Shown: positions 10,286 to 19,501, counted from the first letter of the stretch. The stretch is DNA of 57,128 nucleotides from an uncultured Clostridium sp. (GCA_948437895.1 CAOJKK010000006.1:1-57128); one strand, 5' to 3'. The notes: generated by a model from the letters alone, not told the origin. Program-made: numbers and translations.

Positions 10286-11661
10286 ATGAATAAGTTTGAA
10301 GAATTGAGAAATGAATATAAAGAATTTATATATAAAAGCTATGATATATCAGAAGAAACGGATAAAATAAAAATAGAATATTTTTTTGAAATACCTAATC
10401 TATCCGTATTTAAGCCTACAATAGAAATAGAAAAAAGAAATATAGATTTTAAAAGTATAAAAGGTGACTTTGTAAAAAACCTAGTTTTTAATATAGGAAT
10501 GATAGAATTAATTAGTTACTGGAAATCTGCTTGTCCTAAAAAAGTGGTTATAGAATGTGGCACATTAAATGAAGAACAAATAGCTTGGTTTAAAAAACTA
10601 TATTACCTCGGACTTCGGAGAATATAGATATATAAACAATATAGATGTATCAGCGGAAGATATGCTAGAAATAGAAATAAGAACAAAAGAAGAATATAAA
10701 TTGAATTATGAAAAAATTGATAAATCTAATTTAAGTGGAACATTAATTCCAATAGGTGGAGGAAAGGACTCTTGTGTTACAGCTGAATTGTTAAGTAAAG
10801 AAAGAGATAATAATCTGTGCTTAATAATTGGAGGAAAAGAGCCTTCAGTGAAATCTGCTGAAATAGCAGGATATGAAGATAAAATAGTATATGTAAAAAG
10901 AACTATAGATAAAAATTTACTTGAATTAAATAAGCAAGGTTTCTTAAATGGTCATACACCATTTTCTAGTATGCTTGCATTTTTGTCATATTTAATAGCA
11001 TATTTAACAGGTAAAAAATATGTTGCACTTTCAAATGAGTCAAGTGCAAATGAAAGTAATGTGGAAGGAGAAAATATAAATCACCAATATTCAAAAAGTT
11101 TTGAATTTGAACAAGATTTTAGAGAATATGCAGATAAATATTTAAATGCAGGTGTAGAATATTTTAGTATGTTAAGACCACTTAATGAGCTTCAAATAGC
11201 TATGCTTTTTGCAAAAAATGAAAAGTATCATAAAATATTTAGAAGTTGCAATGTAGGAAGTAAAAGTGTTCCATGGGAGTGGTGTGGAGATTGCCCTAAA
11301 TGCTTATTTGTGTATATAATTTTAAGTCCATTTTTATACAAAGAAAAACTAGTAGAAATATTTAAAGATGATTTATATGAGAAGAAAAGTTTATTAAACA
11401 CATTTATTGAGTTATGTGGATATGGAGAAACAAAACCATTTGAATGCGTACGGTACATATGAAGAAGTGAATTTTGCAATATCAAAAACAATACAAAGCT
11501 TAATAGATAATAATATTAAATTACCATACTTGTTAGAGTATTATAAAGAGAACTATAAATTAGCAGATACTATGCTAGATATAACTAAAAGATATAACGA
11601 AGAAAACAATTTAAATGAAGAATTTGATAAAATATTAAGAAGGGCGATTTTTAATGATTGA
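10286..11661 (+). CDS. murL: UDP-MurNAc-L-Ala-L-Glu epimerase MurL, with two CGG frameshifts
   Basis: MurL converts the terminal L-Glu of UDP-MurNAc-L-Ala-L-Glu to D-Glu, replacing glutamate racemase in some bacteria. Evidence: a PP-loop-like IGGGKDS at about residues 156-162, SNESSANESN, a WCGDCPKC cysteine cluster, and the neighbouring MurD. The zero frame breaks at CGG 10616 and CGG 11451. Skipping each C gives GLGEYRYIN and PFECVGTYEEV, both in family-like contexts, for 457 residues in total. GAGAGGGTG precedes the ATG. The stop overlaps the murD start by eight bases, indicating translational coupling. The assignment rests on recalled family motifs. Confidence 0.85.
10616..10618 (+). other. 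In-frame CGG +1 frameshift site 1 in murL
   Basis: CTT CGG AGA ATA TAG in zero frame. Skipping C gives CTT GGA GAA TAT AGA; Gly is residue 111. Confidence 0.9.
11451..11453 (+). other. In-frame CGG +1 frameshift site 2 in murL
   Basis: GTA CGG TAC ATA TGA in zero frame. Skipping C gives GTA GGT ACA TAT GAA (VGTYE); Gly is residue 389. This is a GGT instance of the rule. Confidence 0.9.
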
Positions 11662-13018
11662 TGAGATAATTAGCTTTTTAGAAGAGAAAAAAATAGCAAT
11701 ATTAGGTTTCGGATTAGAAGGAAAATCAACATATAATTTTATAAGAAAATATTTACCTGAAAAAGAATTAGATGTTAGATATAACAAAGAAAATGAAGAA
11801 GAGGAAAAAGAGTACTTAAATAGAGACAAAAACTTATCGTTTATAACAGGAGATAGATATTTAGAAGGATTAGAAGAGTATGACATTATTTTAAAATCTC
11901 CAGGAATATCATTTAAGAATATAGATATATCAAAATTTAAAGATAAAATATTTTCGGAGTTAGAATTATTCCTAGAACATTCAAAATCATTTACTATTGG
12001 TATAACAGGAACAAAAGGGAAAAGCACTACAAGTTCATTGATTTATGAAATTTTAAAAAATCAAAATAAAGATGTAGAATTACTTGGTAATATTGGAACA
12101 CCAATTTTTGACGAAATAGATAAGATAAGGAAAGATACAATTACAGTATTAGAAATATCTTCACATGCACTTGAATATATAAAAAGATCTCCTAATATAT
12201 CAATACTACTAAATCTTTATGAAGAACATCTAGATCATTACAAATCATTTGAGGAATATGGAGATGCTAAATTTAATATATTTAAGTTTCAAAATAAAGA
12301 AGATATAGCAATATTTAATTTAGAAAATGAACAAATGAGGAAGAAGAACTATCCATATAAGAAAACAGATTATGGAATCACAATAAATAATATTGAAAAT
12401 AGAGTAACAGAAAATACTGTATACATAGAAGAAAATTATATATATTGTAATAATAAAAAGATATATAATACAAATGATGTTAGAAAACTGAAAGGAAATC
12501 ATAATTTGAATGATATTATGTTTGTACTTGCAGTTAATGATATATTAAAGCTTGATTTGAGTGAGACAATTAAAACAATAAATGAGTTTAACCCATTAGA
12601 ACATAGATTGGAATATGTAGGAACATACGCAAATGTCGATTACTATAACGATTCAATTGCAACAATTCCAGAGGCAACTATGGAATCTATAAAAGCATTA
12701 GAGAATGTAAATACTTTAATTGTAGGTGGAAATGATAGGGGAGTTAATCAAGAAGAGTTAATAGAGTTTTTAAAAGAAAGCAAAATAGAAAATATAGTAT
12801 GTCTTCCGAAAACAGGAGAATATATATATGAGGGATTGAGTAAAACCGATAAGAAATTGGTAAAAGCAGAAAATATGAAAGAAGCGGTAAGTATTGCAAA
12901 AAAACTAACAAAGAAGAACACAATATGCTTACTTTCACCAGCAGCATCAAGTTATGGATATTTTAAGAACTTTAAAGAACGTGGAAATTTATTTAAAGAA
13001 TTAGTAAAAAAAGATTAG
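11654..13018 (+). CDS. murD: UDP-N-acetylmuramoyl-L-alanine-glutamate ligase (MurD/MurD2 type)
   Basis: ATP-dependent Mur ligase adding glutamate to UDP-MurNAc-L-Ala. 454 residues. Rossmann-like start ILGFGLEGKST, P-loop GTKGKST at residues 119-125, central EISSHALEY, NHNLND, and a C-terminal domain with YYNDSIATIPEATMESI, LIVGGNDRG and LLSPAASSYGYF. Because it overlaps murL, the glutamate added is probably L-Glu (a MurD2 role), with MurL then epimerising it. That substrate preference is inferred from context, not seen in the residues. Confidence 0.9.
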   Translation: MIDEIISFLEEKKIAILGFGLEGKSTYNFIRKYLPEKELDVRYNKENEEEEKEYLNRDKNLSFITGDRYLEGLEEYDIILKSPGISFKNIDISKFKDKIFSELELFLEHSKSFTIGITGTKGKSTTSSLIYEILKNQNKDVELLGNIGTPIFDEIDKIRKDTITVLEISSHALEYIKRSPNISILLNLYEEHLDHYKSFEEYGDAKFNIFKFQNKEDIAIFNLENEQMRKKNYPYKKTDYGITINNIENRVTENTVYIEENYIYCNNKKIYNTNDVRKLKGNHNLNDIMFVLAVNDILKLDLSETIKTINEFNPLEHRLEYVGTYANVDYYNDSIATIPEATMESIKALENVNTLIVGGNDRGVNQEELIEFLKESKIENIVCLPKTGEYIYEGLSKTDKKLVKAENMKEAVSIAKKLTKKNTICLLSPAASSYGYFKNFKERGNLFKELVKKD

Positions 13019-13086
13019 GAAACGAAAAGGGACAGACCCCAATCGTATCAAATTTGATACGATTGGGGTCTGTCCCTTTTCGTTTC
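13019..13086. repeat. 68-base perfect palindrome after murD
   Basis: Two exact 34-base arms meeting at AAATTT, beginning GAAACGAAAAGGGACAGACC and ending with its complement. It contains GGGACAGACCCC / GGGGTCTGTCCC, a motif seen near RAYT transposases in Firmicutes. It lies between convergent murD and the coat-like genes and may act as a bidirectional terminator. There is no spacer for a coding gene. Confidence 0.9.
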
Positions 13087-13089
13087 AGT

Positions 13090-13338
13090 TTAATTACTTG
13101 CACTAAATTTTTGTTTAGCTGCATCTATTTTTTGCTGTTCAGCAGTTTCAGTTTTATACCAACCTTTTTCAGACATTAAGTTATATATTTTATTTTGAAT
13201 ATTTAAAGATTCATTTAATGCTTCTTTAAAAGCACAGTGTACTTCAGCTGTTGTAGATTCAATTGAACCATGTAAATATAAGTCACAAACACCTTTAATG
13301 ATTAATAATTCTCTTTCCATTATATCTTTATCTTCCAT
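13090..13338 (-). CDS. CotF-like spore coat protein
   Basis: 82 residues with ATG after a strong GGGGGG-rich ribosome site. A small helical protein with MERELLIIKGVCDLYLHGS and AFKEALNESLNIQNKIYNLM, and a Trp-Tyr near SEKGWYKTE, the pattern of CotF-type coat proteins that bundle on the spore surface. It is followed on the same strand by a second small helical protein of similar style, with the two in one operon. The family call is based on pattern, and such proteins also occur in non-sporulating relatives. Confidence 0.7.
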   Translation of the reverse strand: MEDKDIMERELLIIKGVCDLYLHGSIESTTAEVHCAFKEALNESLNIQNKIYNLMSEKGWYKTETAEQQKIDAAKQKFSASN

Positions 13339-13350
13339 TGTTTTCCCCCC

Positions 13351-13524
13351 TTATAATAGATTTAAAAATTTGTTAAATAATTCTGTGTGTTTTTGTTCTA
13401 ATTGTTTTAAATAATCTGCAAGAGTTTGATCTTGTAATTGTGAAGAAGAGTTTTTGCTACATTTTTTCATAAATTCTTCATGACCTAATGCATCTTCAAC
13501 ATATAAAAGTTCTTTACTTGTCAT
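13351..13524 (-). CDS. Small helical protein, coat-associated
   Basis: 57 residues if started at the ATG preceded by AGGTGGTG; an earlier in-frame start exists but lacks that spacing. Contains SKELLYVEDALGHEEFMKKC and ends in a short leucine-rich helix. It sits twelve bases upstream of the CotF-like gene on the same strand, so it is co-transcribed and probably functions with it. Confidence 0.65.
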   Translation of the reverse strand: MTSKELLYVEDALGHEEFMKKCSKNSSSQLQDQTLADYLKQLEQKHTELFNKFLNLL

Positions 13525-13656
13525 ATAAATCACCACCTATAGATAATATTTCCAATTGAAGTAATAAGTATACCAATTTATATAAATTATTTATAAATAT
13601 AGACATTACAGATAAAATGATATATTATATATACATAATATAGTAGGAGAAGAAAT

Positions 13657-15489
13657 ATGAGAAATAATGCTATAGCAAGAATTGTATCAGAAGCAAAAAA
13701 CAATAGAAAAAGATATTCTGAAGAAGATATAACAAAGATGCAAAGCGATATAAATTTAGTTGCAAAATGTTATAAACAAGTATTATCACAATATTCTGAG
13801 TTATCTGAAGATGAATTAAGAAAAATAGTTATATATGATTTAATAGATTCTAATAATGAGTATACAAAGAAGGCAAATACTAAAGGAACCCTATTTCAAT
13901 TAGAAGGAATTGATTATCTTTTAAAAAATAGAGATATTTTAGAAAATATATATGAAAAGATAAAAGATAATGTGAATACAGAAAAAACAGACGACTTGAT
14001 ATACAATTCTGACTTAAGCAGATCATGTGAGAATTTAGTTAAACAAGCAATTTCAGAATTAGAAGGAATGAAAAAAGACTTAGATGATGAATCTAAAGAG
14101 TTTTTAATAAAATATGAAAAAATGAATAAAGTAGAAAGAGAAAGGGTAGAGAAAAGATATTCTAAACAAGAATTAAAAAGAGTTAAACAGACTATACCTA
14201 TGTATATAGGAGGTTATACAGATAGAATATTTGAATACTTAAAAACATTAAAACAGTACGTAGAAGAAGATATAAGAGAACAACAATATAGTATTATGGC
14301 ATATATTGGAGAGGCGTTAGATCAATTTGGGCTATTAGATAGATACTTGAAAATTCATAATAATCAAATTAGAAGAGCGACAGGAATTGATTTGGAATAT
14401 AAACTTTCAAAAGACGATCAAAAGGAATTTGGAGTAAAAGAACTGTTTACAAAGGAATTTTTGTCAGATCAAAGTTTAGAGGATCTATTAACATATAGTA
14501 TGTTCTGGCAAAATAGATATTCTAAAGCTTATAGCATAATTGGTCAAGGTATATATGCTATAGATACTTTAGGGCTATGGAGTGATATATCAAAAGGAAA
14601 ATATGAATTTAATATAGATAGAGATCAATTAGAAGGATTACTAAAAAAAGAGACTGCTTTGAAAGAGTTATCAAAACATATAATGTCAAATTTAAGAGAA
14701 AATGCAAAATTGGCTAAACCTACAGAAATGGTAGATGATAATTGTGTTGCCATATTTACAGATGATGTTATTGAAAAATATAATAAACAAGAAGGGGAAA
14801 ATTATCAAAATACATTTGATACGGTTCTTTCTTCATCAAAAAACTATTTTACAAGAGATATAGAAATGTATAATATATTAACAACTCAGATTATGAATAC
14901 ATATAGAATGAAAGATGGAATGATGGCATATAAGATAAGATCTCTATTTGATAGTAAAAAAACAAAAAACTGGGGAATAACTTTAAATGAGATAAAAGAT
15001 GGAAAAGAGAGCAATCCATTTGAAAATAATTCTAAGAATGTATTAATAGGAATTGATTATGAAGGGATTAATATGCCTTTAAGACTACATATATCAAAAG
15101 ACTTATTAATAAAATTAGTTAACTCATATAATGGAAAAACAATAATTCCAGTATATGAAGGAGCACAAGACTTTGTTAATAATGGAGAGGTATTAACAAC
15201 AAATATTTTAATGCCGATTTCTAAAAGATATGGAAAGTTAATAAGTGAAGCAGTAAATAAAAACGAAGGAGATAGTAGAAATAATGATTTATTAGAACAT
15301 CTTTTGTTTCTAAAAAATGCAGATAAGTATCCTAGACATTTAAAGAATAAAGTTATAACCAAAAAAGGAATAGTATATGAGAGACCAGCTAGAAAATATG
15401 TTAATTTATTATCAGGTGAAGAATATAATTTGAATGGACAAACATATATAAAAGTAGAAGAGGGAAGAAGAGATGAAATTTCAAAATAG
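13657..15489 (+). CDS. Large protein of unknown function
   Basis: 610 residues, not recognised. No signal peptide or membrane segment. Mostly charged and helical, with coiled-coil-like stretches at about 125-185 (EGMKKDLDDESKEFL, NKVERERVEKRYSKQ). The C-terminal part carries mixed alpha/beta sequence NVLIGIDYEGINMPLRL and ends with YVNLLSGEEYNLNGQTYIKV. AGGAGA precedes ATG. Its end overlaps the next small gene, so the two are coupled. Its style resembles the two large HD proteins in the window, but I see no HD motif. Confidence 0.75.
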   Translation: MRNNAIARIVSEAKNNRKRYSEEDITKMQSDINLVAKCYKQVLSQYSELSEDELRKIVIYDLIDSNNEYTKKANTKGTLFQLEGIDYLLKNRDILENIYEKIKDNVNTEKTDDLIYNSDLSRSCENLVKQAISELEGMKKDLDDESKEFLIKYEKMNKVERERVEKRYSKQELKRVKQTIPMYIGGYTDRIFEYLKTLKQYVEEDIREQQYSIMAYIGEALDQFGLLDRYLKIHNNQIRRATGIDLEYKLSKDDQKEFGVKELFTKEFLSDQSLEDLLTYSMFWQNRYSKAYSIIGQGIYAIDTLGLWSDISKGKYEFNIDRDQLEGLLKKETALKELSKHIMSNLRENAKLAKPTEMVDDNCVAIFTDDVIEKYNKQEGENYQNTFDTVLSSSKNYFTRDIEMYNILTTQIMNTYRMKDGMMAYKIRSLFDSKKTKNWGITLNEIKDGKESNPFENNSKNVLIGIDYEGINMPLRLHISKDLLIKLVNSYNGKTIIPVYEGAQDFVNNGEVLTTNILMPISKRYGKLISEAVNKNEGDSRNNDLLEHLLFLKNADKYPRHLKNKVITKKGIVYERPARKYVNLLSGEEYNLNGQTYIKVEEGRRDEISK

Positions 15490-15769
15490 TGCAAATAAAT
15501 TTAAAGAGTATTTAAGTCAAAAGAAGTATAATAAATGCATAGAAATAATAGAAGAAAAGATAATTACACACATTGTTAATTTAATACAAGAAAAAGATAA
15601 AACATATAAATATACAAACATTATAGATTTAATGAACGATAGTGAATTTTATCTAGAAGATGAAAACAAATATATTGCTCAAAAGGTATACAGTTTTTCA
15701 ATGGAAAAAGTAGATATAAATAGATTAGAACTATTATTAGAAATATGTGAGACATATAATATAATATAA
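15473..15769 (+). CDS. Small protein coupled to the preceding large protein
   Basis: 98 residues, unknown. It begins inside the last codons of the preceding gene (overlap 17 bases), preceded by AGGGAAGAAGAG within that gene, so it is translationally coupled. Helical and charged, with EEKIITHIVNLIQEKDK. It probably partners the 610-residue protein. Confidence 0.65.
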   Translation: MKFQNSANKFKEYLSQKKYNKCIEIIEEKIITHIVNLIQEKDKTYKYTNIIDLMNDSEFYLEDENKYIAQKVYSFSMEKVDINRLELLLEICETYNII

Positions 15770-15797
15770 AAATAAGGGAGTTATTCCCTTATTTTTT
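15768..15797. terminator. Bidirectional terminator between convergent genes
   Basis: AAAATAAGGGAG / TTCCCTTATTTT stem with A- and T-runs on both sides, shared by the plus-strand unknown pair and the minus-strand DUF1836 gene. Confidence 0.85.
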
Positions 15798-16293
15798 ATT
15801 TATTTAAAAAAGTTTTTTCAACATAAAGTTTATTTGCAAAAGATTGAACAGTGTATTTTAATAAATATCTTTCTTCTGTCATTTCATCTTCATATATAAA
15901 TTCCTTTTTCTTAAATGTAGCATCAATACATTTTTCTACTACTATGCAAAATTTGTTATACGATACCTCAATCCCAGAAGTTTCTAAAGCTAACTTAATT
16001 AATGCATTTATATCATTTATACTATAAACTTGTTTTAAAATACATATTACTATTAATCTAGCTATATGAGTTTTGTTGTATTTTTTATTAATAGGTGGTT
16101 TCAATATACCATGTTTAACATAGTTATTAATCATTGTTTTGGTTATAACTTTATCTTCTTTATCATCATCTTTTAAACAAATCAGATTTTTTAAGTAGTC
16201 CTCTAAAAGTGTAACTACTTGGTCTAAATACAAATCTATATTAGGTAATTCTTCCCATCTTGGAATACGGAAATCTGAAATATTACTACTCAT
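15796..16293 (-). CDS. DUF1836 family putative regulator
   Basis: 165 residues from the ATG following CGGAGGTAT; a longer upstream frame exists but would put that ribosome site inside the gene. N-terminal IPRWEELPNIDLYLDQV followed by VITKTMINNYVKHGILKPP...YNKTHIARLIVICILKQ, a MerR-like winged-helix pattern typical of DUF1836. Transcribed divergently from the acyl-CoA synthetase over an intergenic operator-like palindrome, so it plausibly regulates that gene and itself. The CGG in its ribosome site is non-coding. Confidence 0.8.
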   Translation of the reverse strand: MSSNISDFRIPRWEELPNIDLYLDQVVTLLEDYLKNLICLKDDDKEDKVITKTMINNYVKHGILKPPINKKYNKTHIARLIVICILKQVYSINDINALIKLALETSGIEVSYNKFCIVVEKCIDATFKKKEFIYEDEMTEERYLLKYTVQSFANKLYVEKTFLNK

Positions 16294-16324
16294 TTGATAC
16301 CTCCGAAATTTAAACATTATAAAT

Positions 16325-16353
16325 ATTTTATCATTTAAATAGAATATAGTCAA
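16325..16353 (-). promoter_or_regulatory. Sigma-A promoter for the DUF1836 gene
   Basis: On the minus strand: TTGACT, 17-base spacer, TAAAAT, ending about 30 bases before the start codon. Confidence 0.65.
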
Positions 16354-16357
16354 CTTA

Positions 16358-16386
16358 TTGACATATTATTATTAATGTGATAATCT
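16358..16386 (+). promoter_or_regulatory. Sigma-A promoter for the acyl-CoA synthetase gene
   Basis: TTGACA, 17-base spacer, TAATCT. Its -35 is only five bases from the -35 of the divergent DUF1836 promoter, so the two compete for the same face of DNA. Confidence 0.7.
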
Positions 16387-16403
16387 AGTATTCGATACTA
16401 GAT
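16383..16403. promoter_or_regulatory. Operator-like palindrome over the synthetase start site
   Basis: ATCTAGTAT-TCG-ATACTAGAT, nine-base perfect arms, overlapping the -10 and predicted transcription start. This is a classic repressor location. The bound protein is unknown; the divergent DUF1836 protein or an acyl-CoA sensor is the natural candidate. Confidence 0.65.
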
Positions 16404-16420
16404 AAATAGAGGAGGAACTA

Positions 16421-18133
16421 ATGAAAACATATAATAAAATTTATGAATCAAAACAATTTAAAAATATAAGGGAGATAATAGACAATTCAGTAGATTTGTA
16501 TCCAAATAATACAGCATTTATAATCAAACAAAAAGAAGGAAAAGAAGTAAAATATAAAAATATAACATATAAAGAATTCAAAGATCAGAGCAATTATTTT
16601 GGAACAGCATTAATAGATTTAGGATTAAAAGATAAAAGAGTAGCTATTATAGGTAAAAACAGATATGAATGGGCACTTACATATTTTACAGTACTAAGTG
16701 GAGTCGGAATAACTGTACCATTAGATAAAGGGTTAAAAGAAGAGGAAATAATATCATGTTTAGTAAGAAGTAAAGCAGATAGCATAGTATTTGAAAAAGA
16801 GTATTTAGACATTATGAAAAAGGCAAAAGAAGATAAAAATGTAAAAATCAAAGAATATATTTGTATGGATGATATAGAAGAAGTTGGAATAACAAAATTA
16901 AGTGATTTATTGGGAAAAGGAAAAGAAACTTTAGAAAAAGGAAATAAAGAATATTTAGAAGCAAAAATAGATGAAGAAAAAATGGCTACAATAATATTTA
17001 CATCAGGTACTACATCTATGTCTAAAGCAGTAATATTATCACATAAAAATATAGCATCAAATATTACTAATTTGGGCTATGTAGAAAAAGTTTATGATAC
17101 AGATGTAAATATGGCATTTTTGCCATTTCATCATACTTTTGGATCTACAGGACTTTTGTTTTTCTTATCCAATGGAGCAACAAATGTATTTTGTGATGGA
17201 TTAAGATATATACAAAACAATCTAAAGGAATACAAAGTTTCTGTATTTGTTTGTGTACCATTATTATTAGAAGCAATGTATAAAAAAATAATGGCACAGG
17301 TTGAAAAGCAAGGTAAAACAAAAGTTATAAAATTTGGAGTAGCTTTAAGCAAGTTTTTACTTAAATTTGGTATTGATATAAGGAGAAAACTATTTAAACA
17401 GATTATAGATAATCTAGGTGGAAACCTAAGATTTATAGTTAGTGGTGCATCTGCAATAGATAAAAATGTAGCAGAAGGATTTAATAATTTTGGTATTCTT
17501 ACAGTTCAAGGATATGGATTAACAGAAACATCACCAGTACTTACAGCTGAAAATAAGAAATCTATGAGAATAGGTTCTGTTGGTATACCAATGTATAATG
17601 TAGAAGTAAAAATAGATAATCCTAATGAAGATGGAATAGGAGAAATAATAGCAAGGGGACCAAATGTAATGCTAGGTTATTATGAAAATGAGGAAGCTAC
17701 AAATGAAGTACTTAAAAACGGATGGTTCTATACAGGAGATTTGGGATATATTGATAAAGATGGATTTGTATTTATAACAGGAAGAAAGAAAAATGTTATT
17801 GTATTAAAAAATGGAAAAAACATATTCCCAGAAGAACTAGAAGCGTTAATTACAACACTTCCTTATGCCCAAGAAAATATGGTATTTGGAAAACCGAAAG
17901 ATGACGATTTATTGTTATCAGTAAAAGTAGTATATAATGAAGACTATGTAAAAGAAAAATATCCTAATATGGATGAAGAAGAGTTAAAAGAAATTATTTG
18001 GAATGATATAAAAGAAATAAATAAAAAATTACCAAACTATAAACATATAAAGAATTTGATTATAACAAATGAACCAATGATAAAAACAACTACAGCAAAG
18101 ATTAAAAGATTTGAGGAAGAAAAAAGACTATAA
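16421..18133 (+). CDS. Long-chain acyl-CoA synthetase (AMP-forming)
   Basis: 570 residues of the ANL superfamily, activating a fatty or other carboxylic acid to acyl-AMP and then acyl-CoA. Phosphate-binding motif IIFTSGTTSMSKA at residues 191-203, GYGLTETSPV, YTGDLGYIDKDGFVFITGRKK, and the catalytic lysine region near the C-terminus KTTTAKIKRFE. It is shorter than eukaryotic-like FadD, matching clostridial versions. AGGAGGA precedes ATG. It has its own promoter, operator and terminator, so it is a single-gene unit. Exact chain-length preference cannot be read. Confidence 0.9.
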   Translation: MKTYNKIYESKQFKNIREIIDNSVDLYPNNTAFIIKQKEGKEVKYKNITYKEFKDQSNYFGTALIDLGLKDKRVAIIGKNRYEWALTYFTVLSGVGITVPLDKGLKEEEIISCLVRSKADSIVFEKEYLDIMKKAKEDKNVKIKEYICMDDIEEVGITKLSDLLGKGKETLEKGNKEYLEAKIDEEKMATIIFTSGTTSMSKAVILSHKNIASNITNLGYVEKVYDTDVNMAFLPFHHTFGSTGLLFFLSNGATNVFCDGLRYIQNNLKEYKVSVFVCVPLLLEAMYKKIMAQVEKQGKTKVIKFGVALSKFLLKFGIDIRRKLFKQIIDNLGGNLRFIVSGASAIDKNVAEGFNNFGILTVQGYGLTETSPVLTAENKKSMRIGSVGIPMYNVEVKIDNPNEDGIGEIIARGPNVMLGYYENEEATNEVLKNGWFYTGDLGYIDKDGFVFITGRKKNVIVLKNGKNIFPEELEALITTLPYAQENMVFGKPKDDDLLLSVKVVYNEDYVKEKYPNMDEEELKEIIWNDIKEINKKLPNYKHIKNLIITNEPMIKTTTAKIKRFEEEKRL

Positions 18134-18162
18134 GATATTGCAAAACTAATATTAAAGATGTA

Positions 18163-18195
18163 AAATGCATAAGTAAACAAAGCTTATGCATTTTT
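18163..18195 (+). terminator. Rho-independent terminator
   Basis: AATGCATAAG / CTTATGCATT stem with T-run. Confidence 0.85.
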
Positions 18196-18231
18196 AGTTA
18201 TATAATAAAATAATATTAAAGGAGAGTAACA

Positions 18232-19036
18232 ATGGAATATAATGAAGCGATTAATTATATAAAAGAAAGATTGGGAGATAAAACACCTGAAACAGTAATT
18301 GTATTAGGGTCAGGACTAGGAGTTTTAAAAGATGACATACAAAACAAAATAGTAATAGCATATAAAGACATACCAGGTTTTCCTGTATCTACTGTACCAG
18401 GTCACGCAGGAGAACTAATAATAGGAGAAGTATCTGGAAAAATAATTATTGCAATGAACCGGTAGATTTCACTATTATGAGGGATATGATATTAAACAAA
18501 CTGTATTTCCAATAAGAGTTTTTGCTCTATTAGGAGTAAAAAATATAATACTTACAAATGCAGCAGGTGGAATAAACTTGGAATATAAACCTGGTGATTT
18601 CATGGTTATAAATGACCACTTAAGTTTCTTTGCAGAATCTGTATTAAGAGGTAAAAACGAAGATGAATTTGGTGTTCGTTTCCCAGATATGTCAGAAGTA
18701 TATAATAGAGAAGAAATTGAAAGAATGAAAAAAATAATAGAAAAACATGCAGGAGTAGCAAGAGAGGGAGTATATGCATATATGAAAGGACCTTGTTTTG
18801 AGACACCAGCAGAAATAAGAGCACTTAGAACTTTAGGGGCAGACGCTGTAGGTATGTCTACAGTTCCAGAAGCAATAGTTGCAAAACATTCAGGGATGAG
18901 AGTAGTTGCAGTTTCTTGTATTACAAACATGGCAGCAGGAGTAACTGATAACAAATTATCACATGAAGAAGTAAATGAAACAGCAAACAGAGTAAAAGGA
19001 CAATTTAAAGAGATAATAAAGGAATATTTGAAATAA
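18232..19036 (+). CDS. Purine nucleoside phosphorylase, with one CGG frameshift
   Basis: Trimeric-type (PunA) phosphorylase cleaving purine nucleosides with phosphate. Signatures: VIVLGSGLGVL, STVPGHAGEL, then after the shift GRFHYYEGYD, LTNAAGGIN, KGPCFETPAEIRALRTLGAD and VGMSTVPEAIVA. The zero frame reads CGG at 18460 followed at once by TAG. Skipping the C gives AAC GGT AGA TTT CAC, the invariant GRFHxYEGY phosphate/substrate loop. The total of 267 residues is normal for the family. GGAGAG precedes ATG. Confidence 0.95.
18460..18462 (+). other. In-frame CGG +1 frameshift site in purine nucleoside phosphorylase
   Basis: AAC CGG TAG in zero frame, so a stop follows directly. Skipping C gives AAC GGT AGA (NGR); Gly is residue 77 of the GRFHxYEGY loop. 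Confidence 0.92.
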
Positions 19037-19045
19037 TAAAAGTGT

Positions 19046-19090
19046 GTAAAAGGTAGGAAAACTAGAAAAATTCCTACCCTTTACTTTTAT
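19046..19090 (+). terminator. Terminator hairpin
   Basis: GTAAAAGGTAGGAA / TTCCTACCCTTTAC imperfect stem then TTTTAT. Confidence 0.75.
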
Positions 19091-19190
19091 GTGAAACAAT
19101 GATAAAATAAAAGTAAGTAAAGGTATAAGCCTAGGTCAGTTACTTATATTCTTTATAATAAAGAATAACCCTCCAAAAATAAAACAAAGG
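19091..19190 (+). promoter_or_regulatory. Structured leader before DUF4177-like gene
   Basis: Contains AAGTAA...TTACTT around AGCCTAGGTCA and a perfect hairpin TATTCTTTAT/ATAAAGAATA just upstream of the ribosome site. It may be a cis-regulatory RNA, but I do not recognise a named class. Confidence 0.35.
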
Positions 19191-19200
19191 AGGAAAAGCA

Positions 19201-19395
19201 ATGCCAAAATATGAATATTTGCATTGCCCTGTCAATGAAGAAAAACAAGGTCATCTTGCATTCTGGATTGTAAAAGAAAGCAGATTGAAAACTTTAAATG
19301 ATCTTGGCGAAGAAGGTTGGGAACTGGTAACGATATTTAATCAATCATACAATACCAATATAAGACAGGCAATATTTAAAAGAGAAAAAAAGTAG
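19201..19395 (+). CDS. DUF4177-like small protein
   Basis: 64 residues with an excellent AAAGGAGGAAA site. YEYLHCPVNE and LNDLGEEGWELVTIFNQ form the beta-alpha-beta core of DUF4177 proteins; function unknown. A 55-residue protein at 43341 shares the pattern GW-x-V...A-x-F near its end. It is bracketed by a structured leader and a terminator, so expressed alone. Confidence 0.7.
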   Translation: MPKYEYLHCPVNEEKQGHLAFWIVKESRLKTLNDLGEEGWELVTIFNQSYNTNIRQAIFKREKK

Positions 19396-19404
19396 CATTG
19401 CATT

Positions 19405-19434
19405 AAGAACACTTCTTAAAAGGAGTGTTCTTTT
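19405..19434 (+). terminator. Rho-independent terminator
   Basis: AAGAACACT / AGTGTTCTT stem and T-run. Confidence 0.85.
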
Positions 19435-19501
19435 GTTTGAGTATGAATAATTAATAAGATAGAGCATAAAATTAAGTAATCATACTTTAGGGGGATAATA
19501 T

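Noticed and set aside
16291..16353. Longer start for the DUF1836 gene including an in-frame CGG
   Set aside because: The CGG belongs to the CGGAGGTAT ribosome site upstream of the chosen ATG, and the extension would overlap the gene's promoter.
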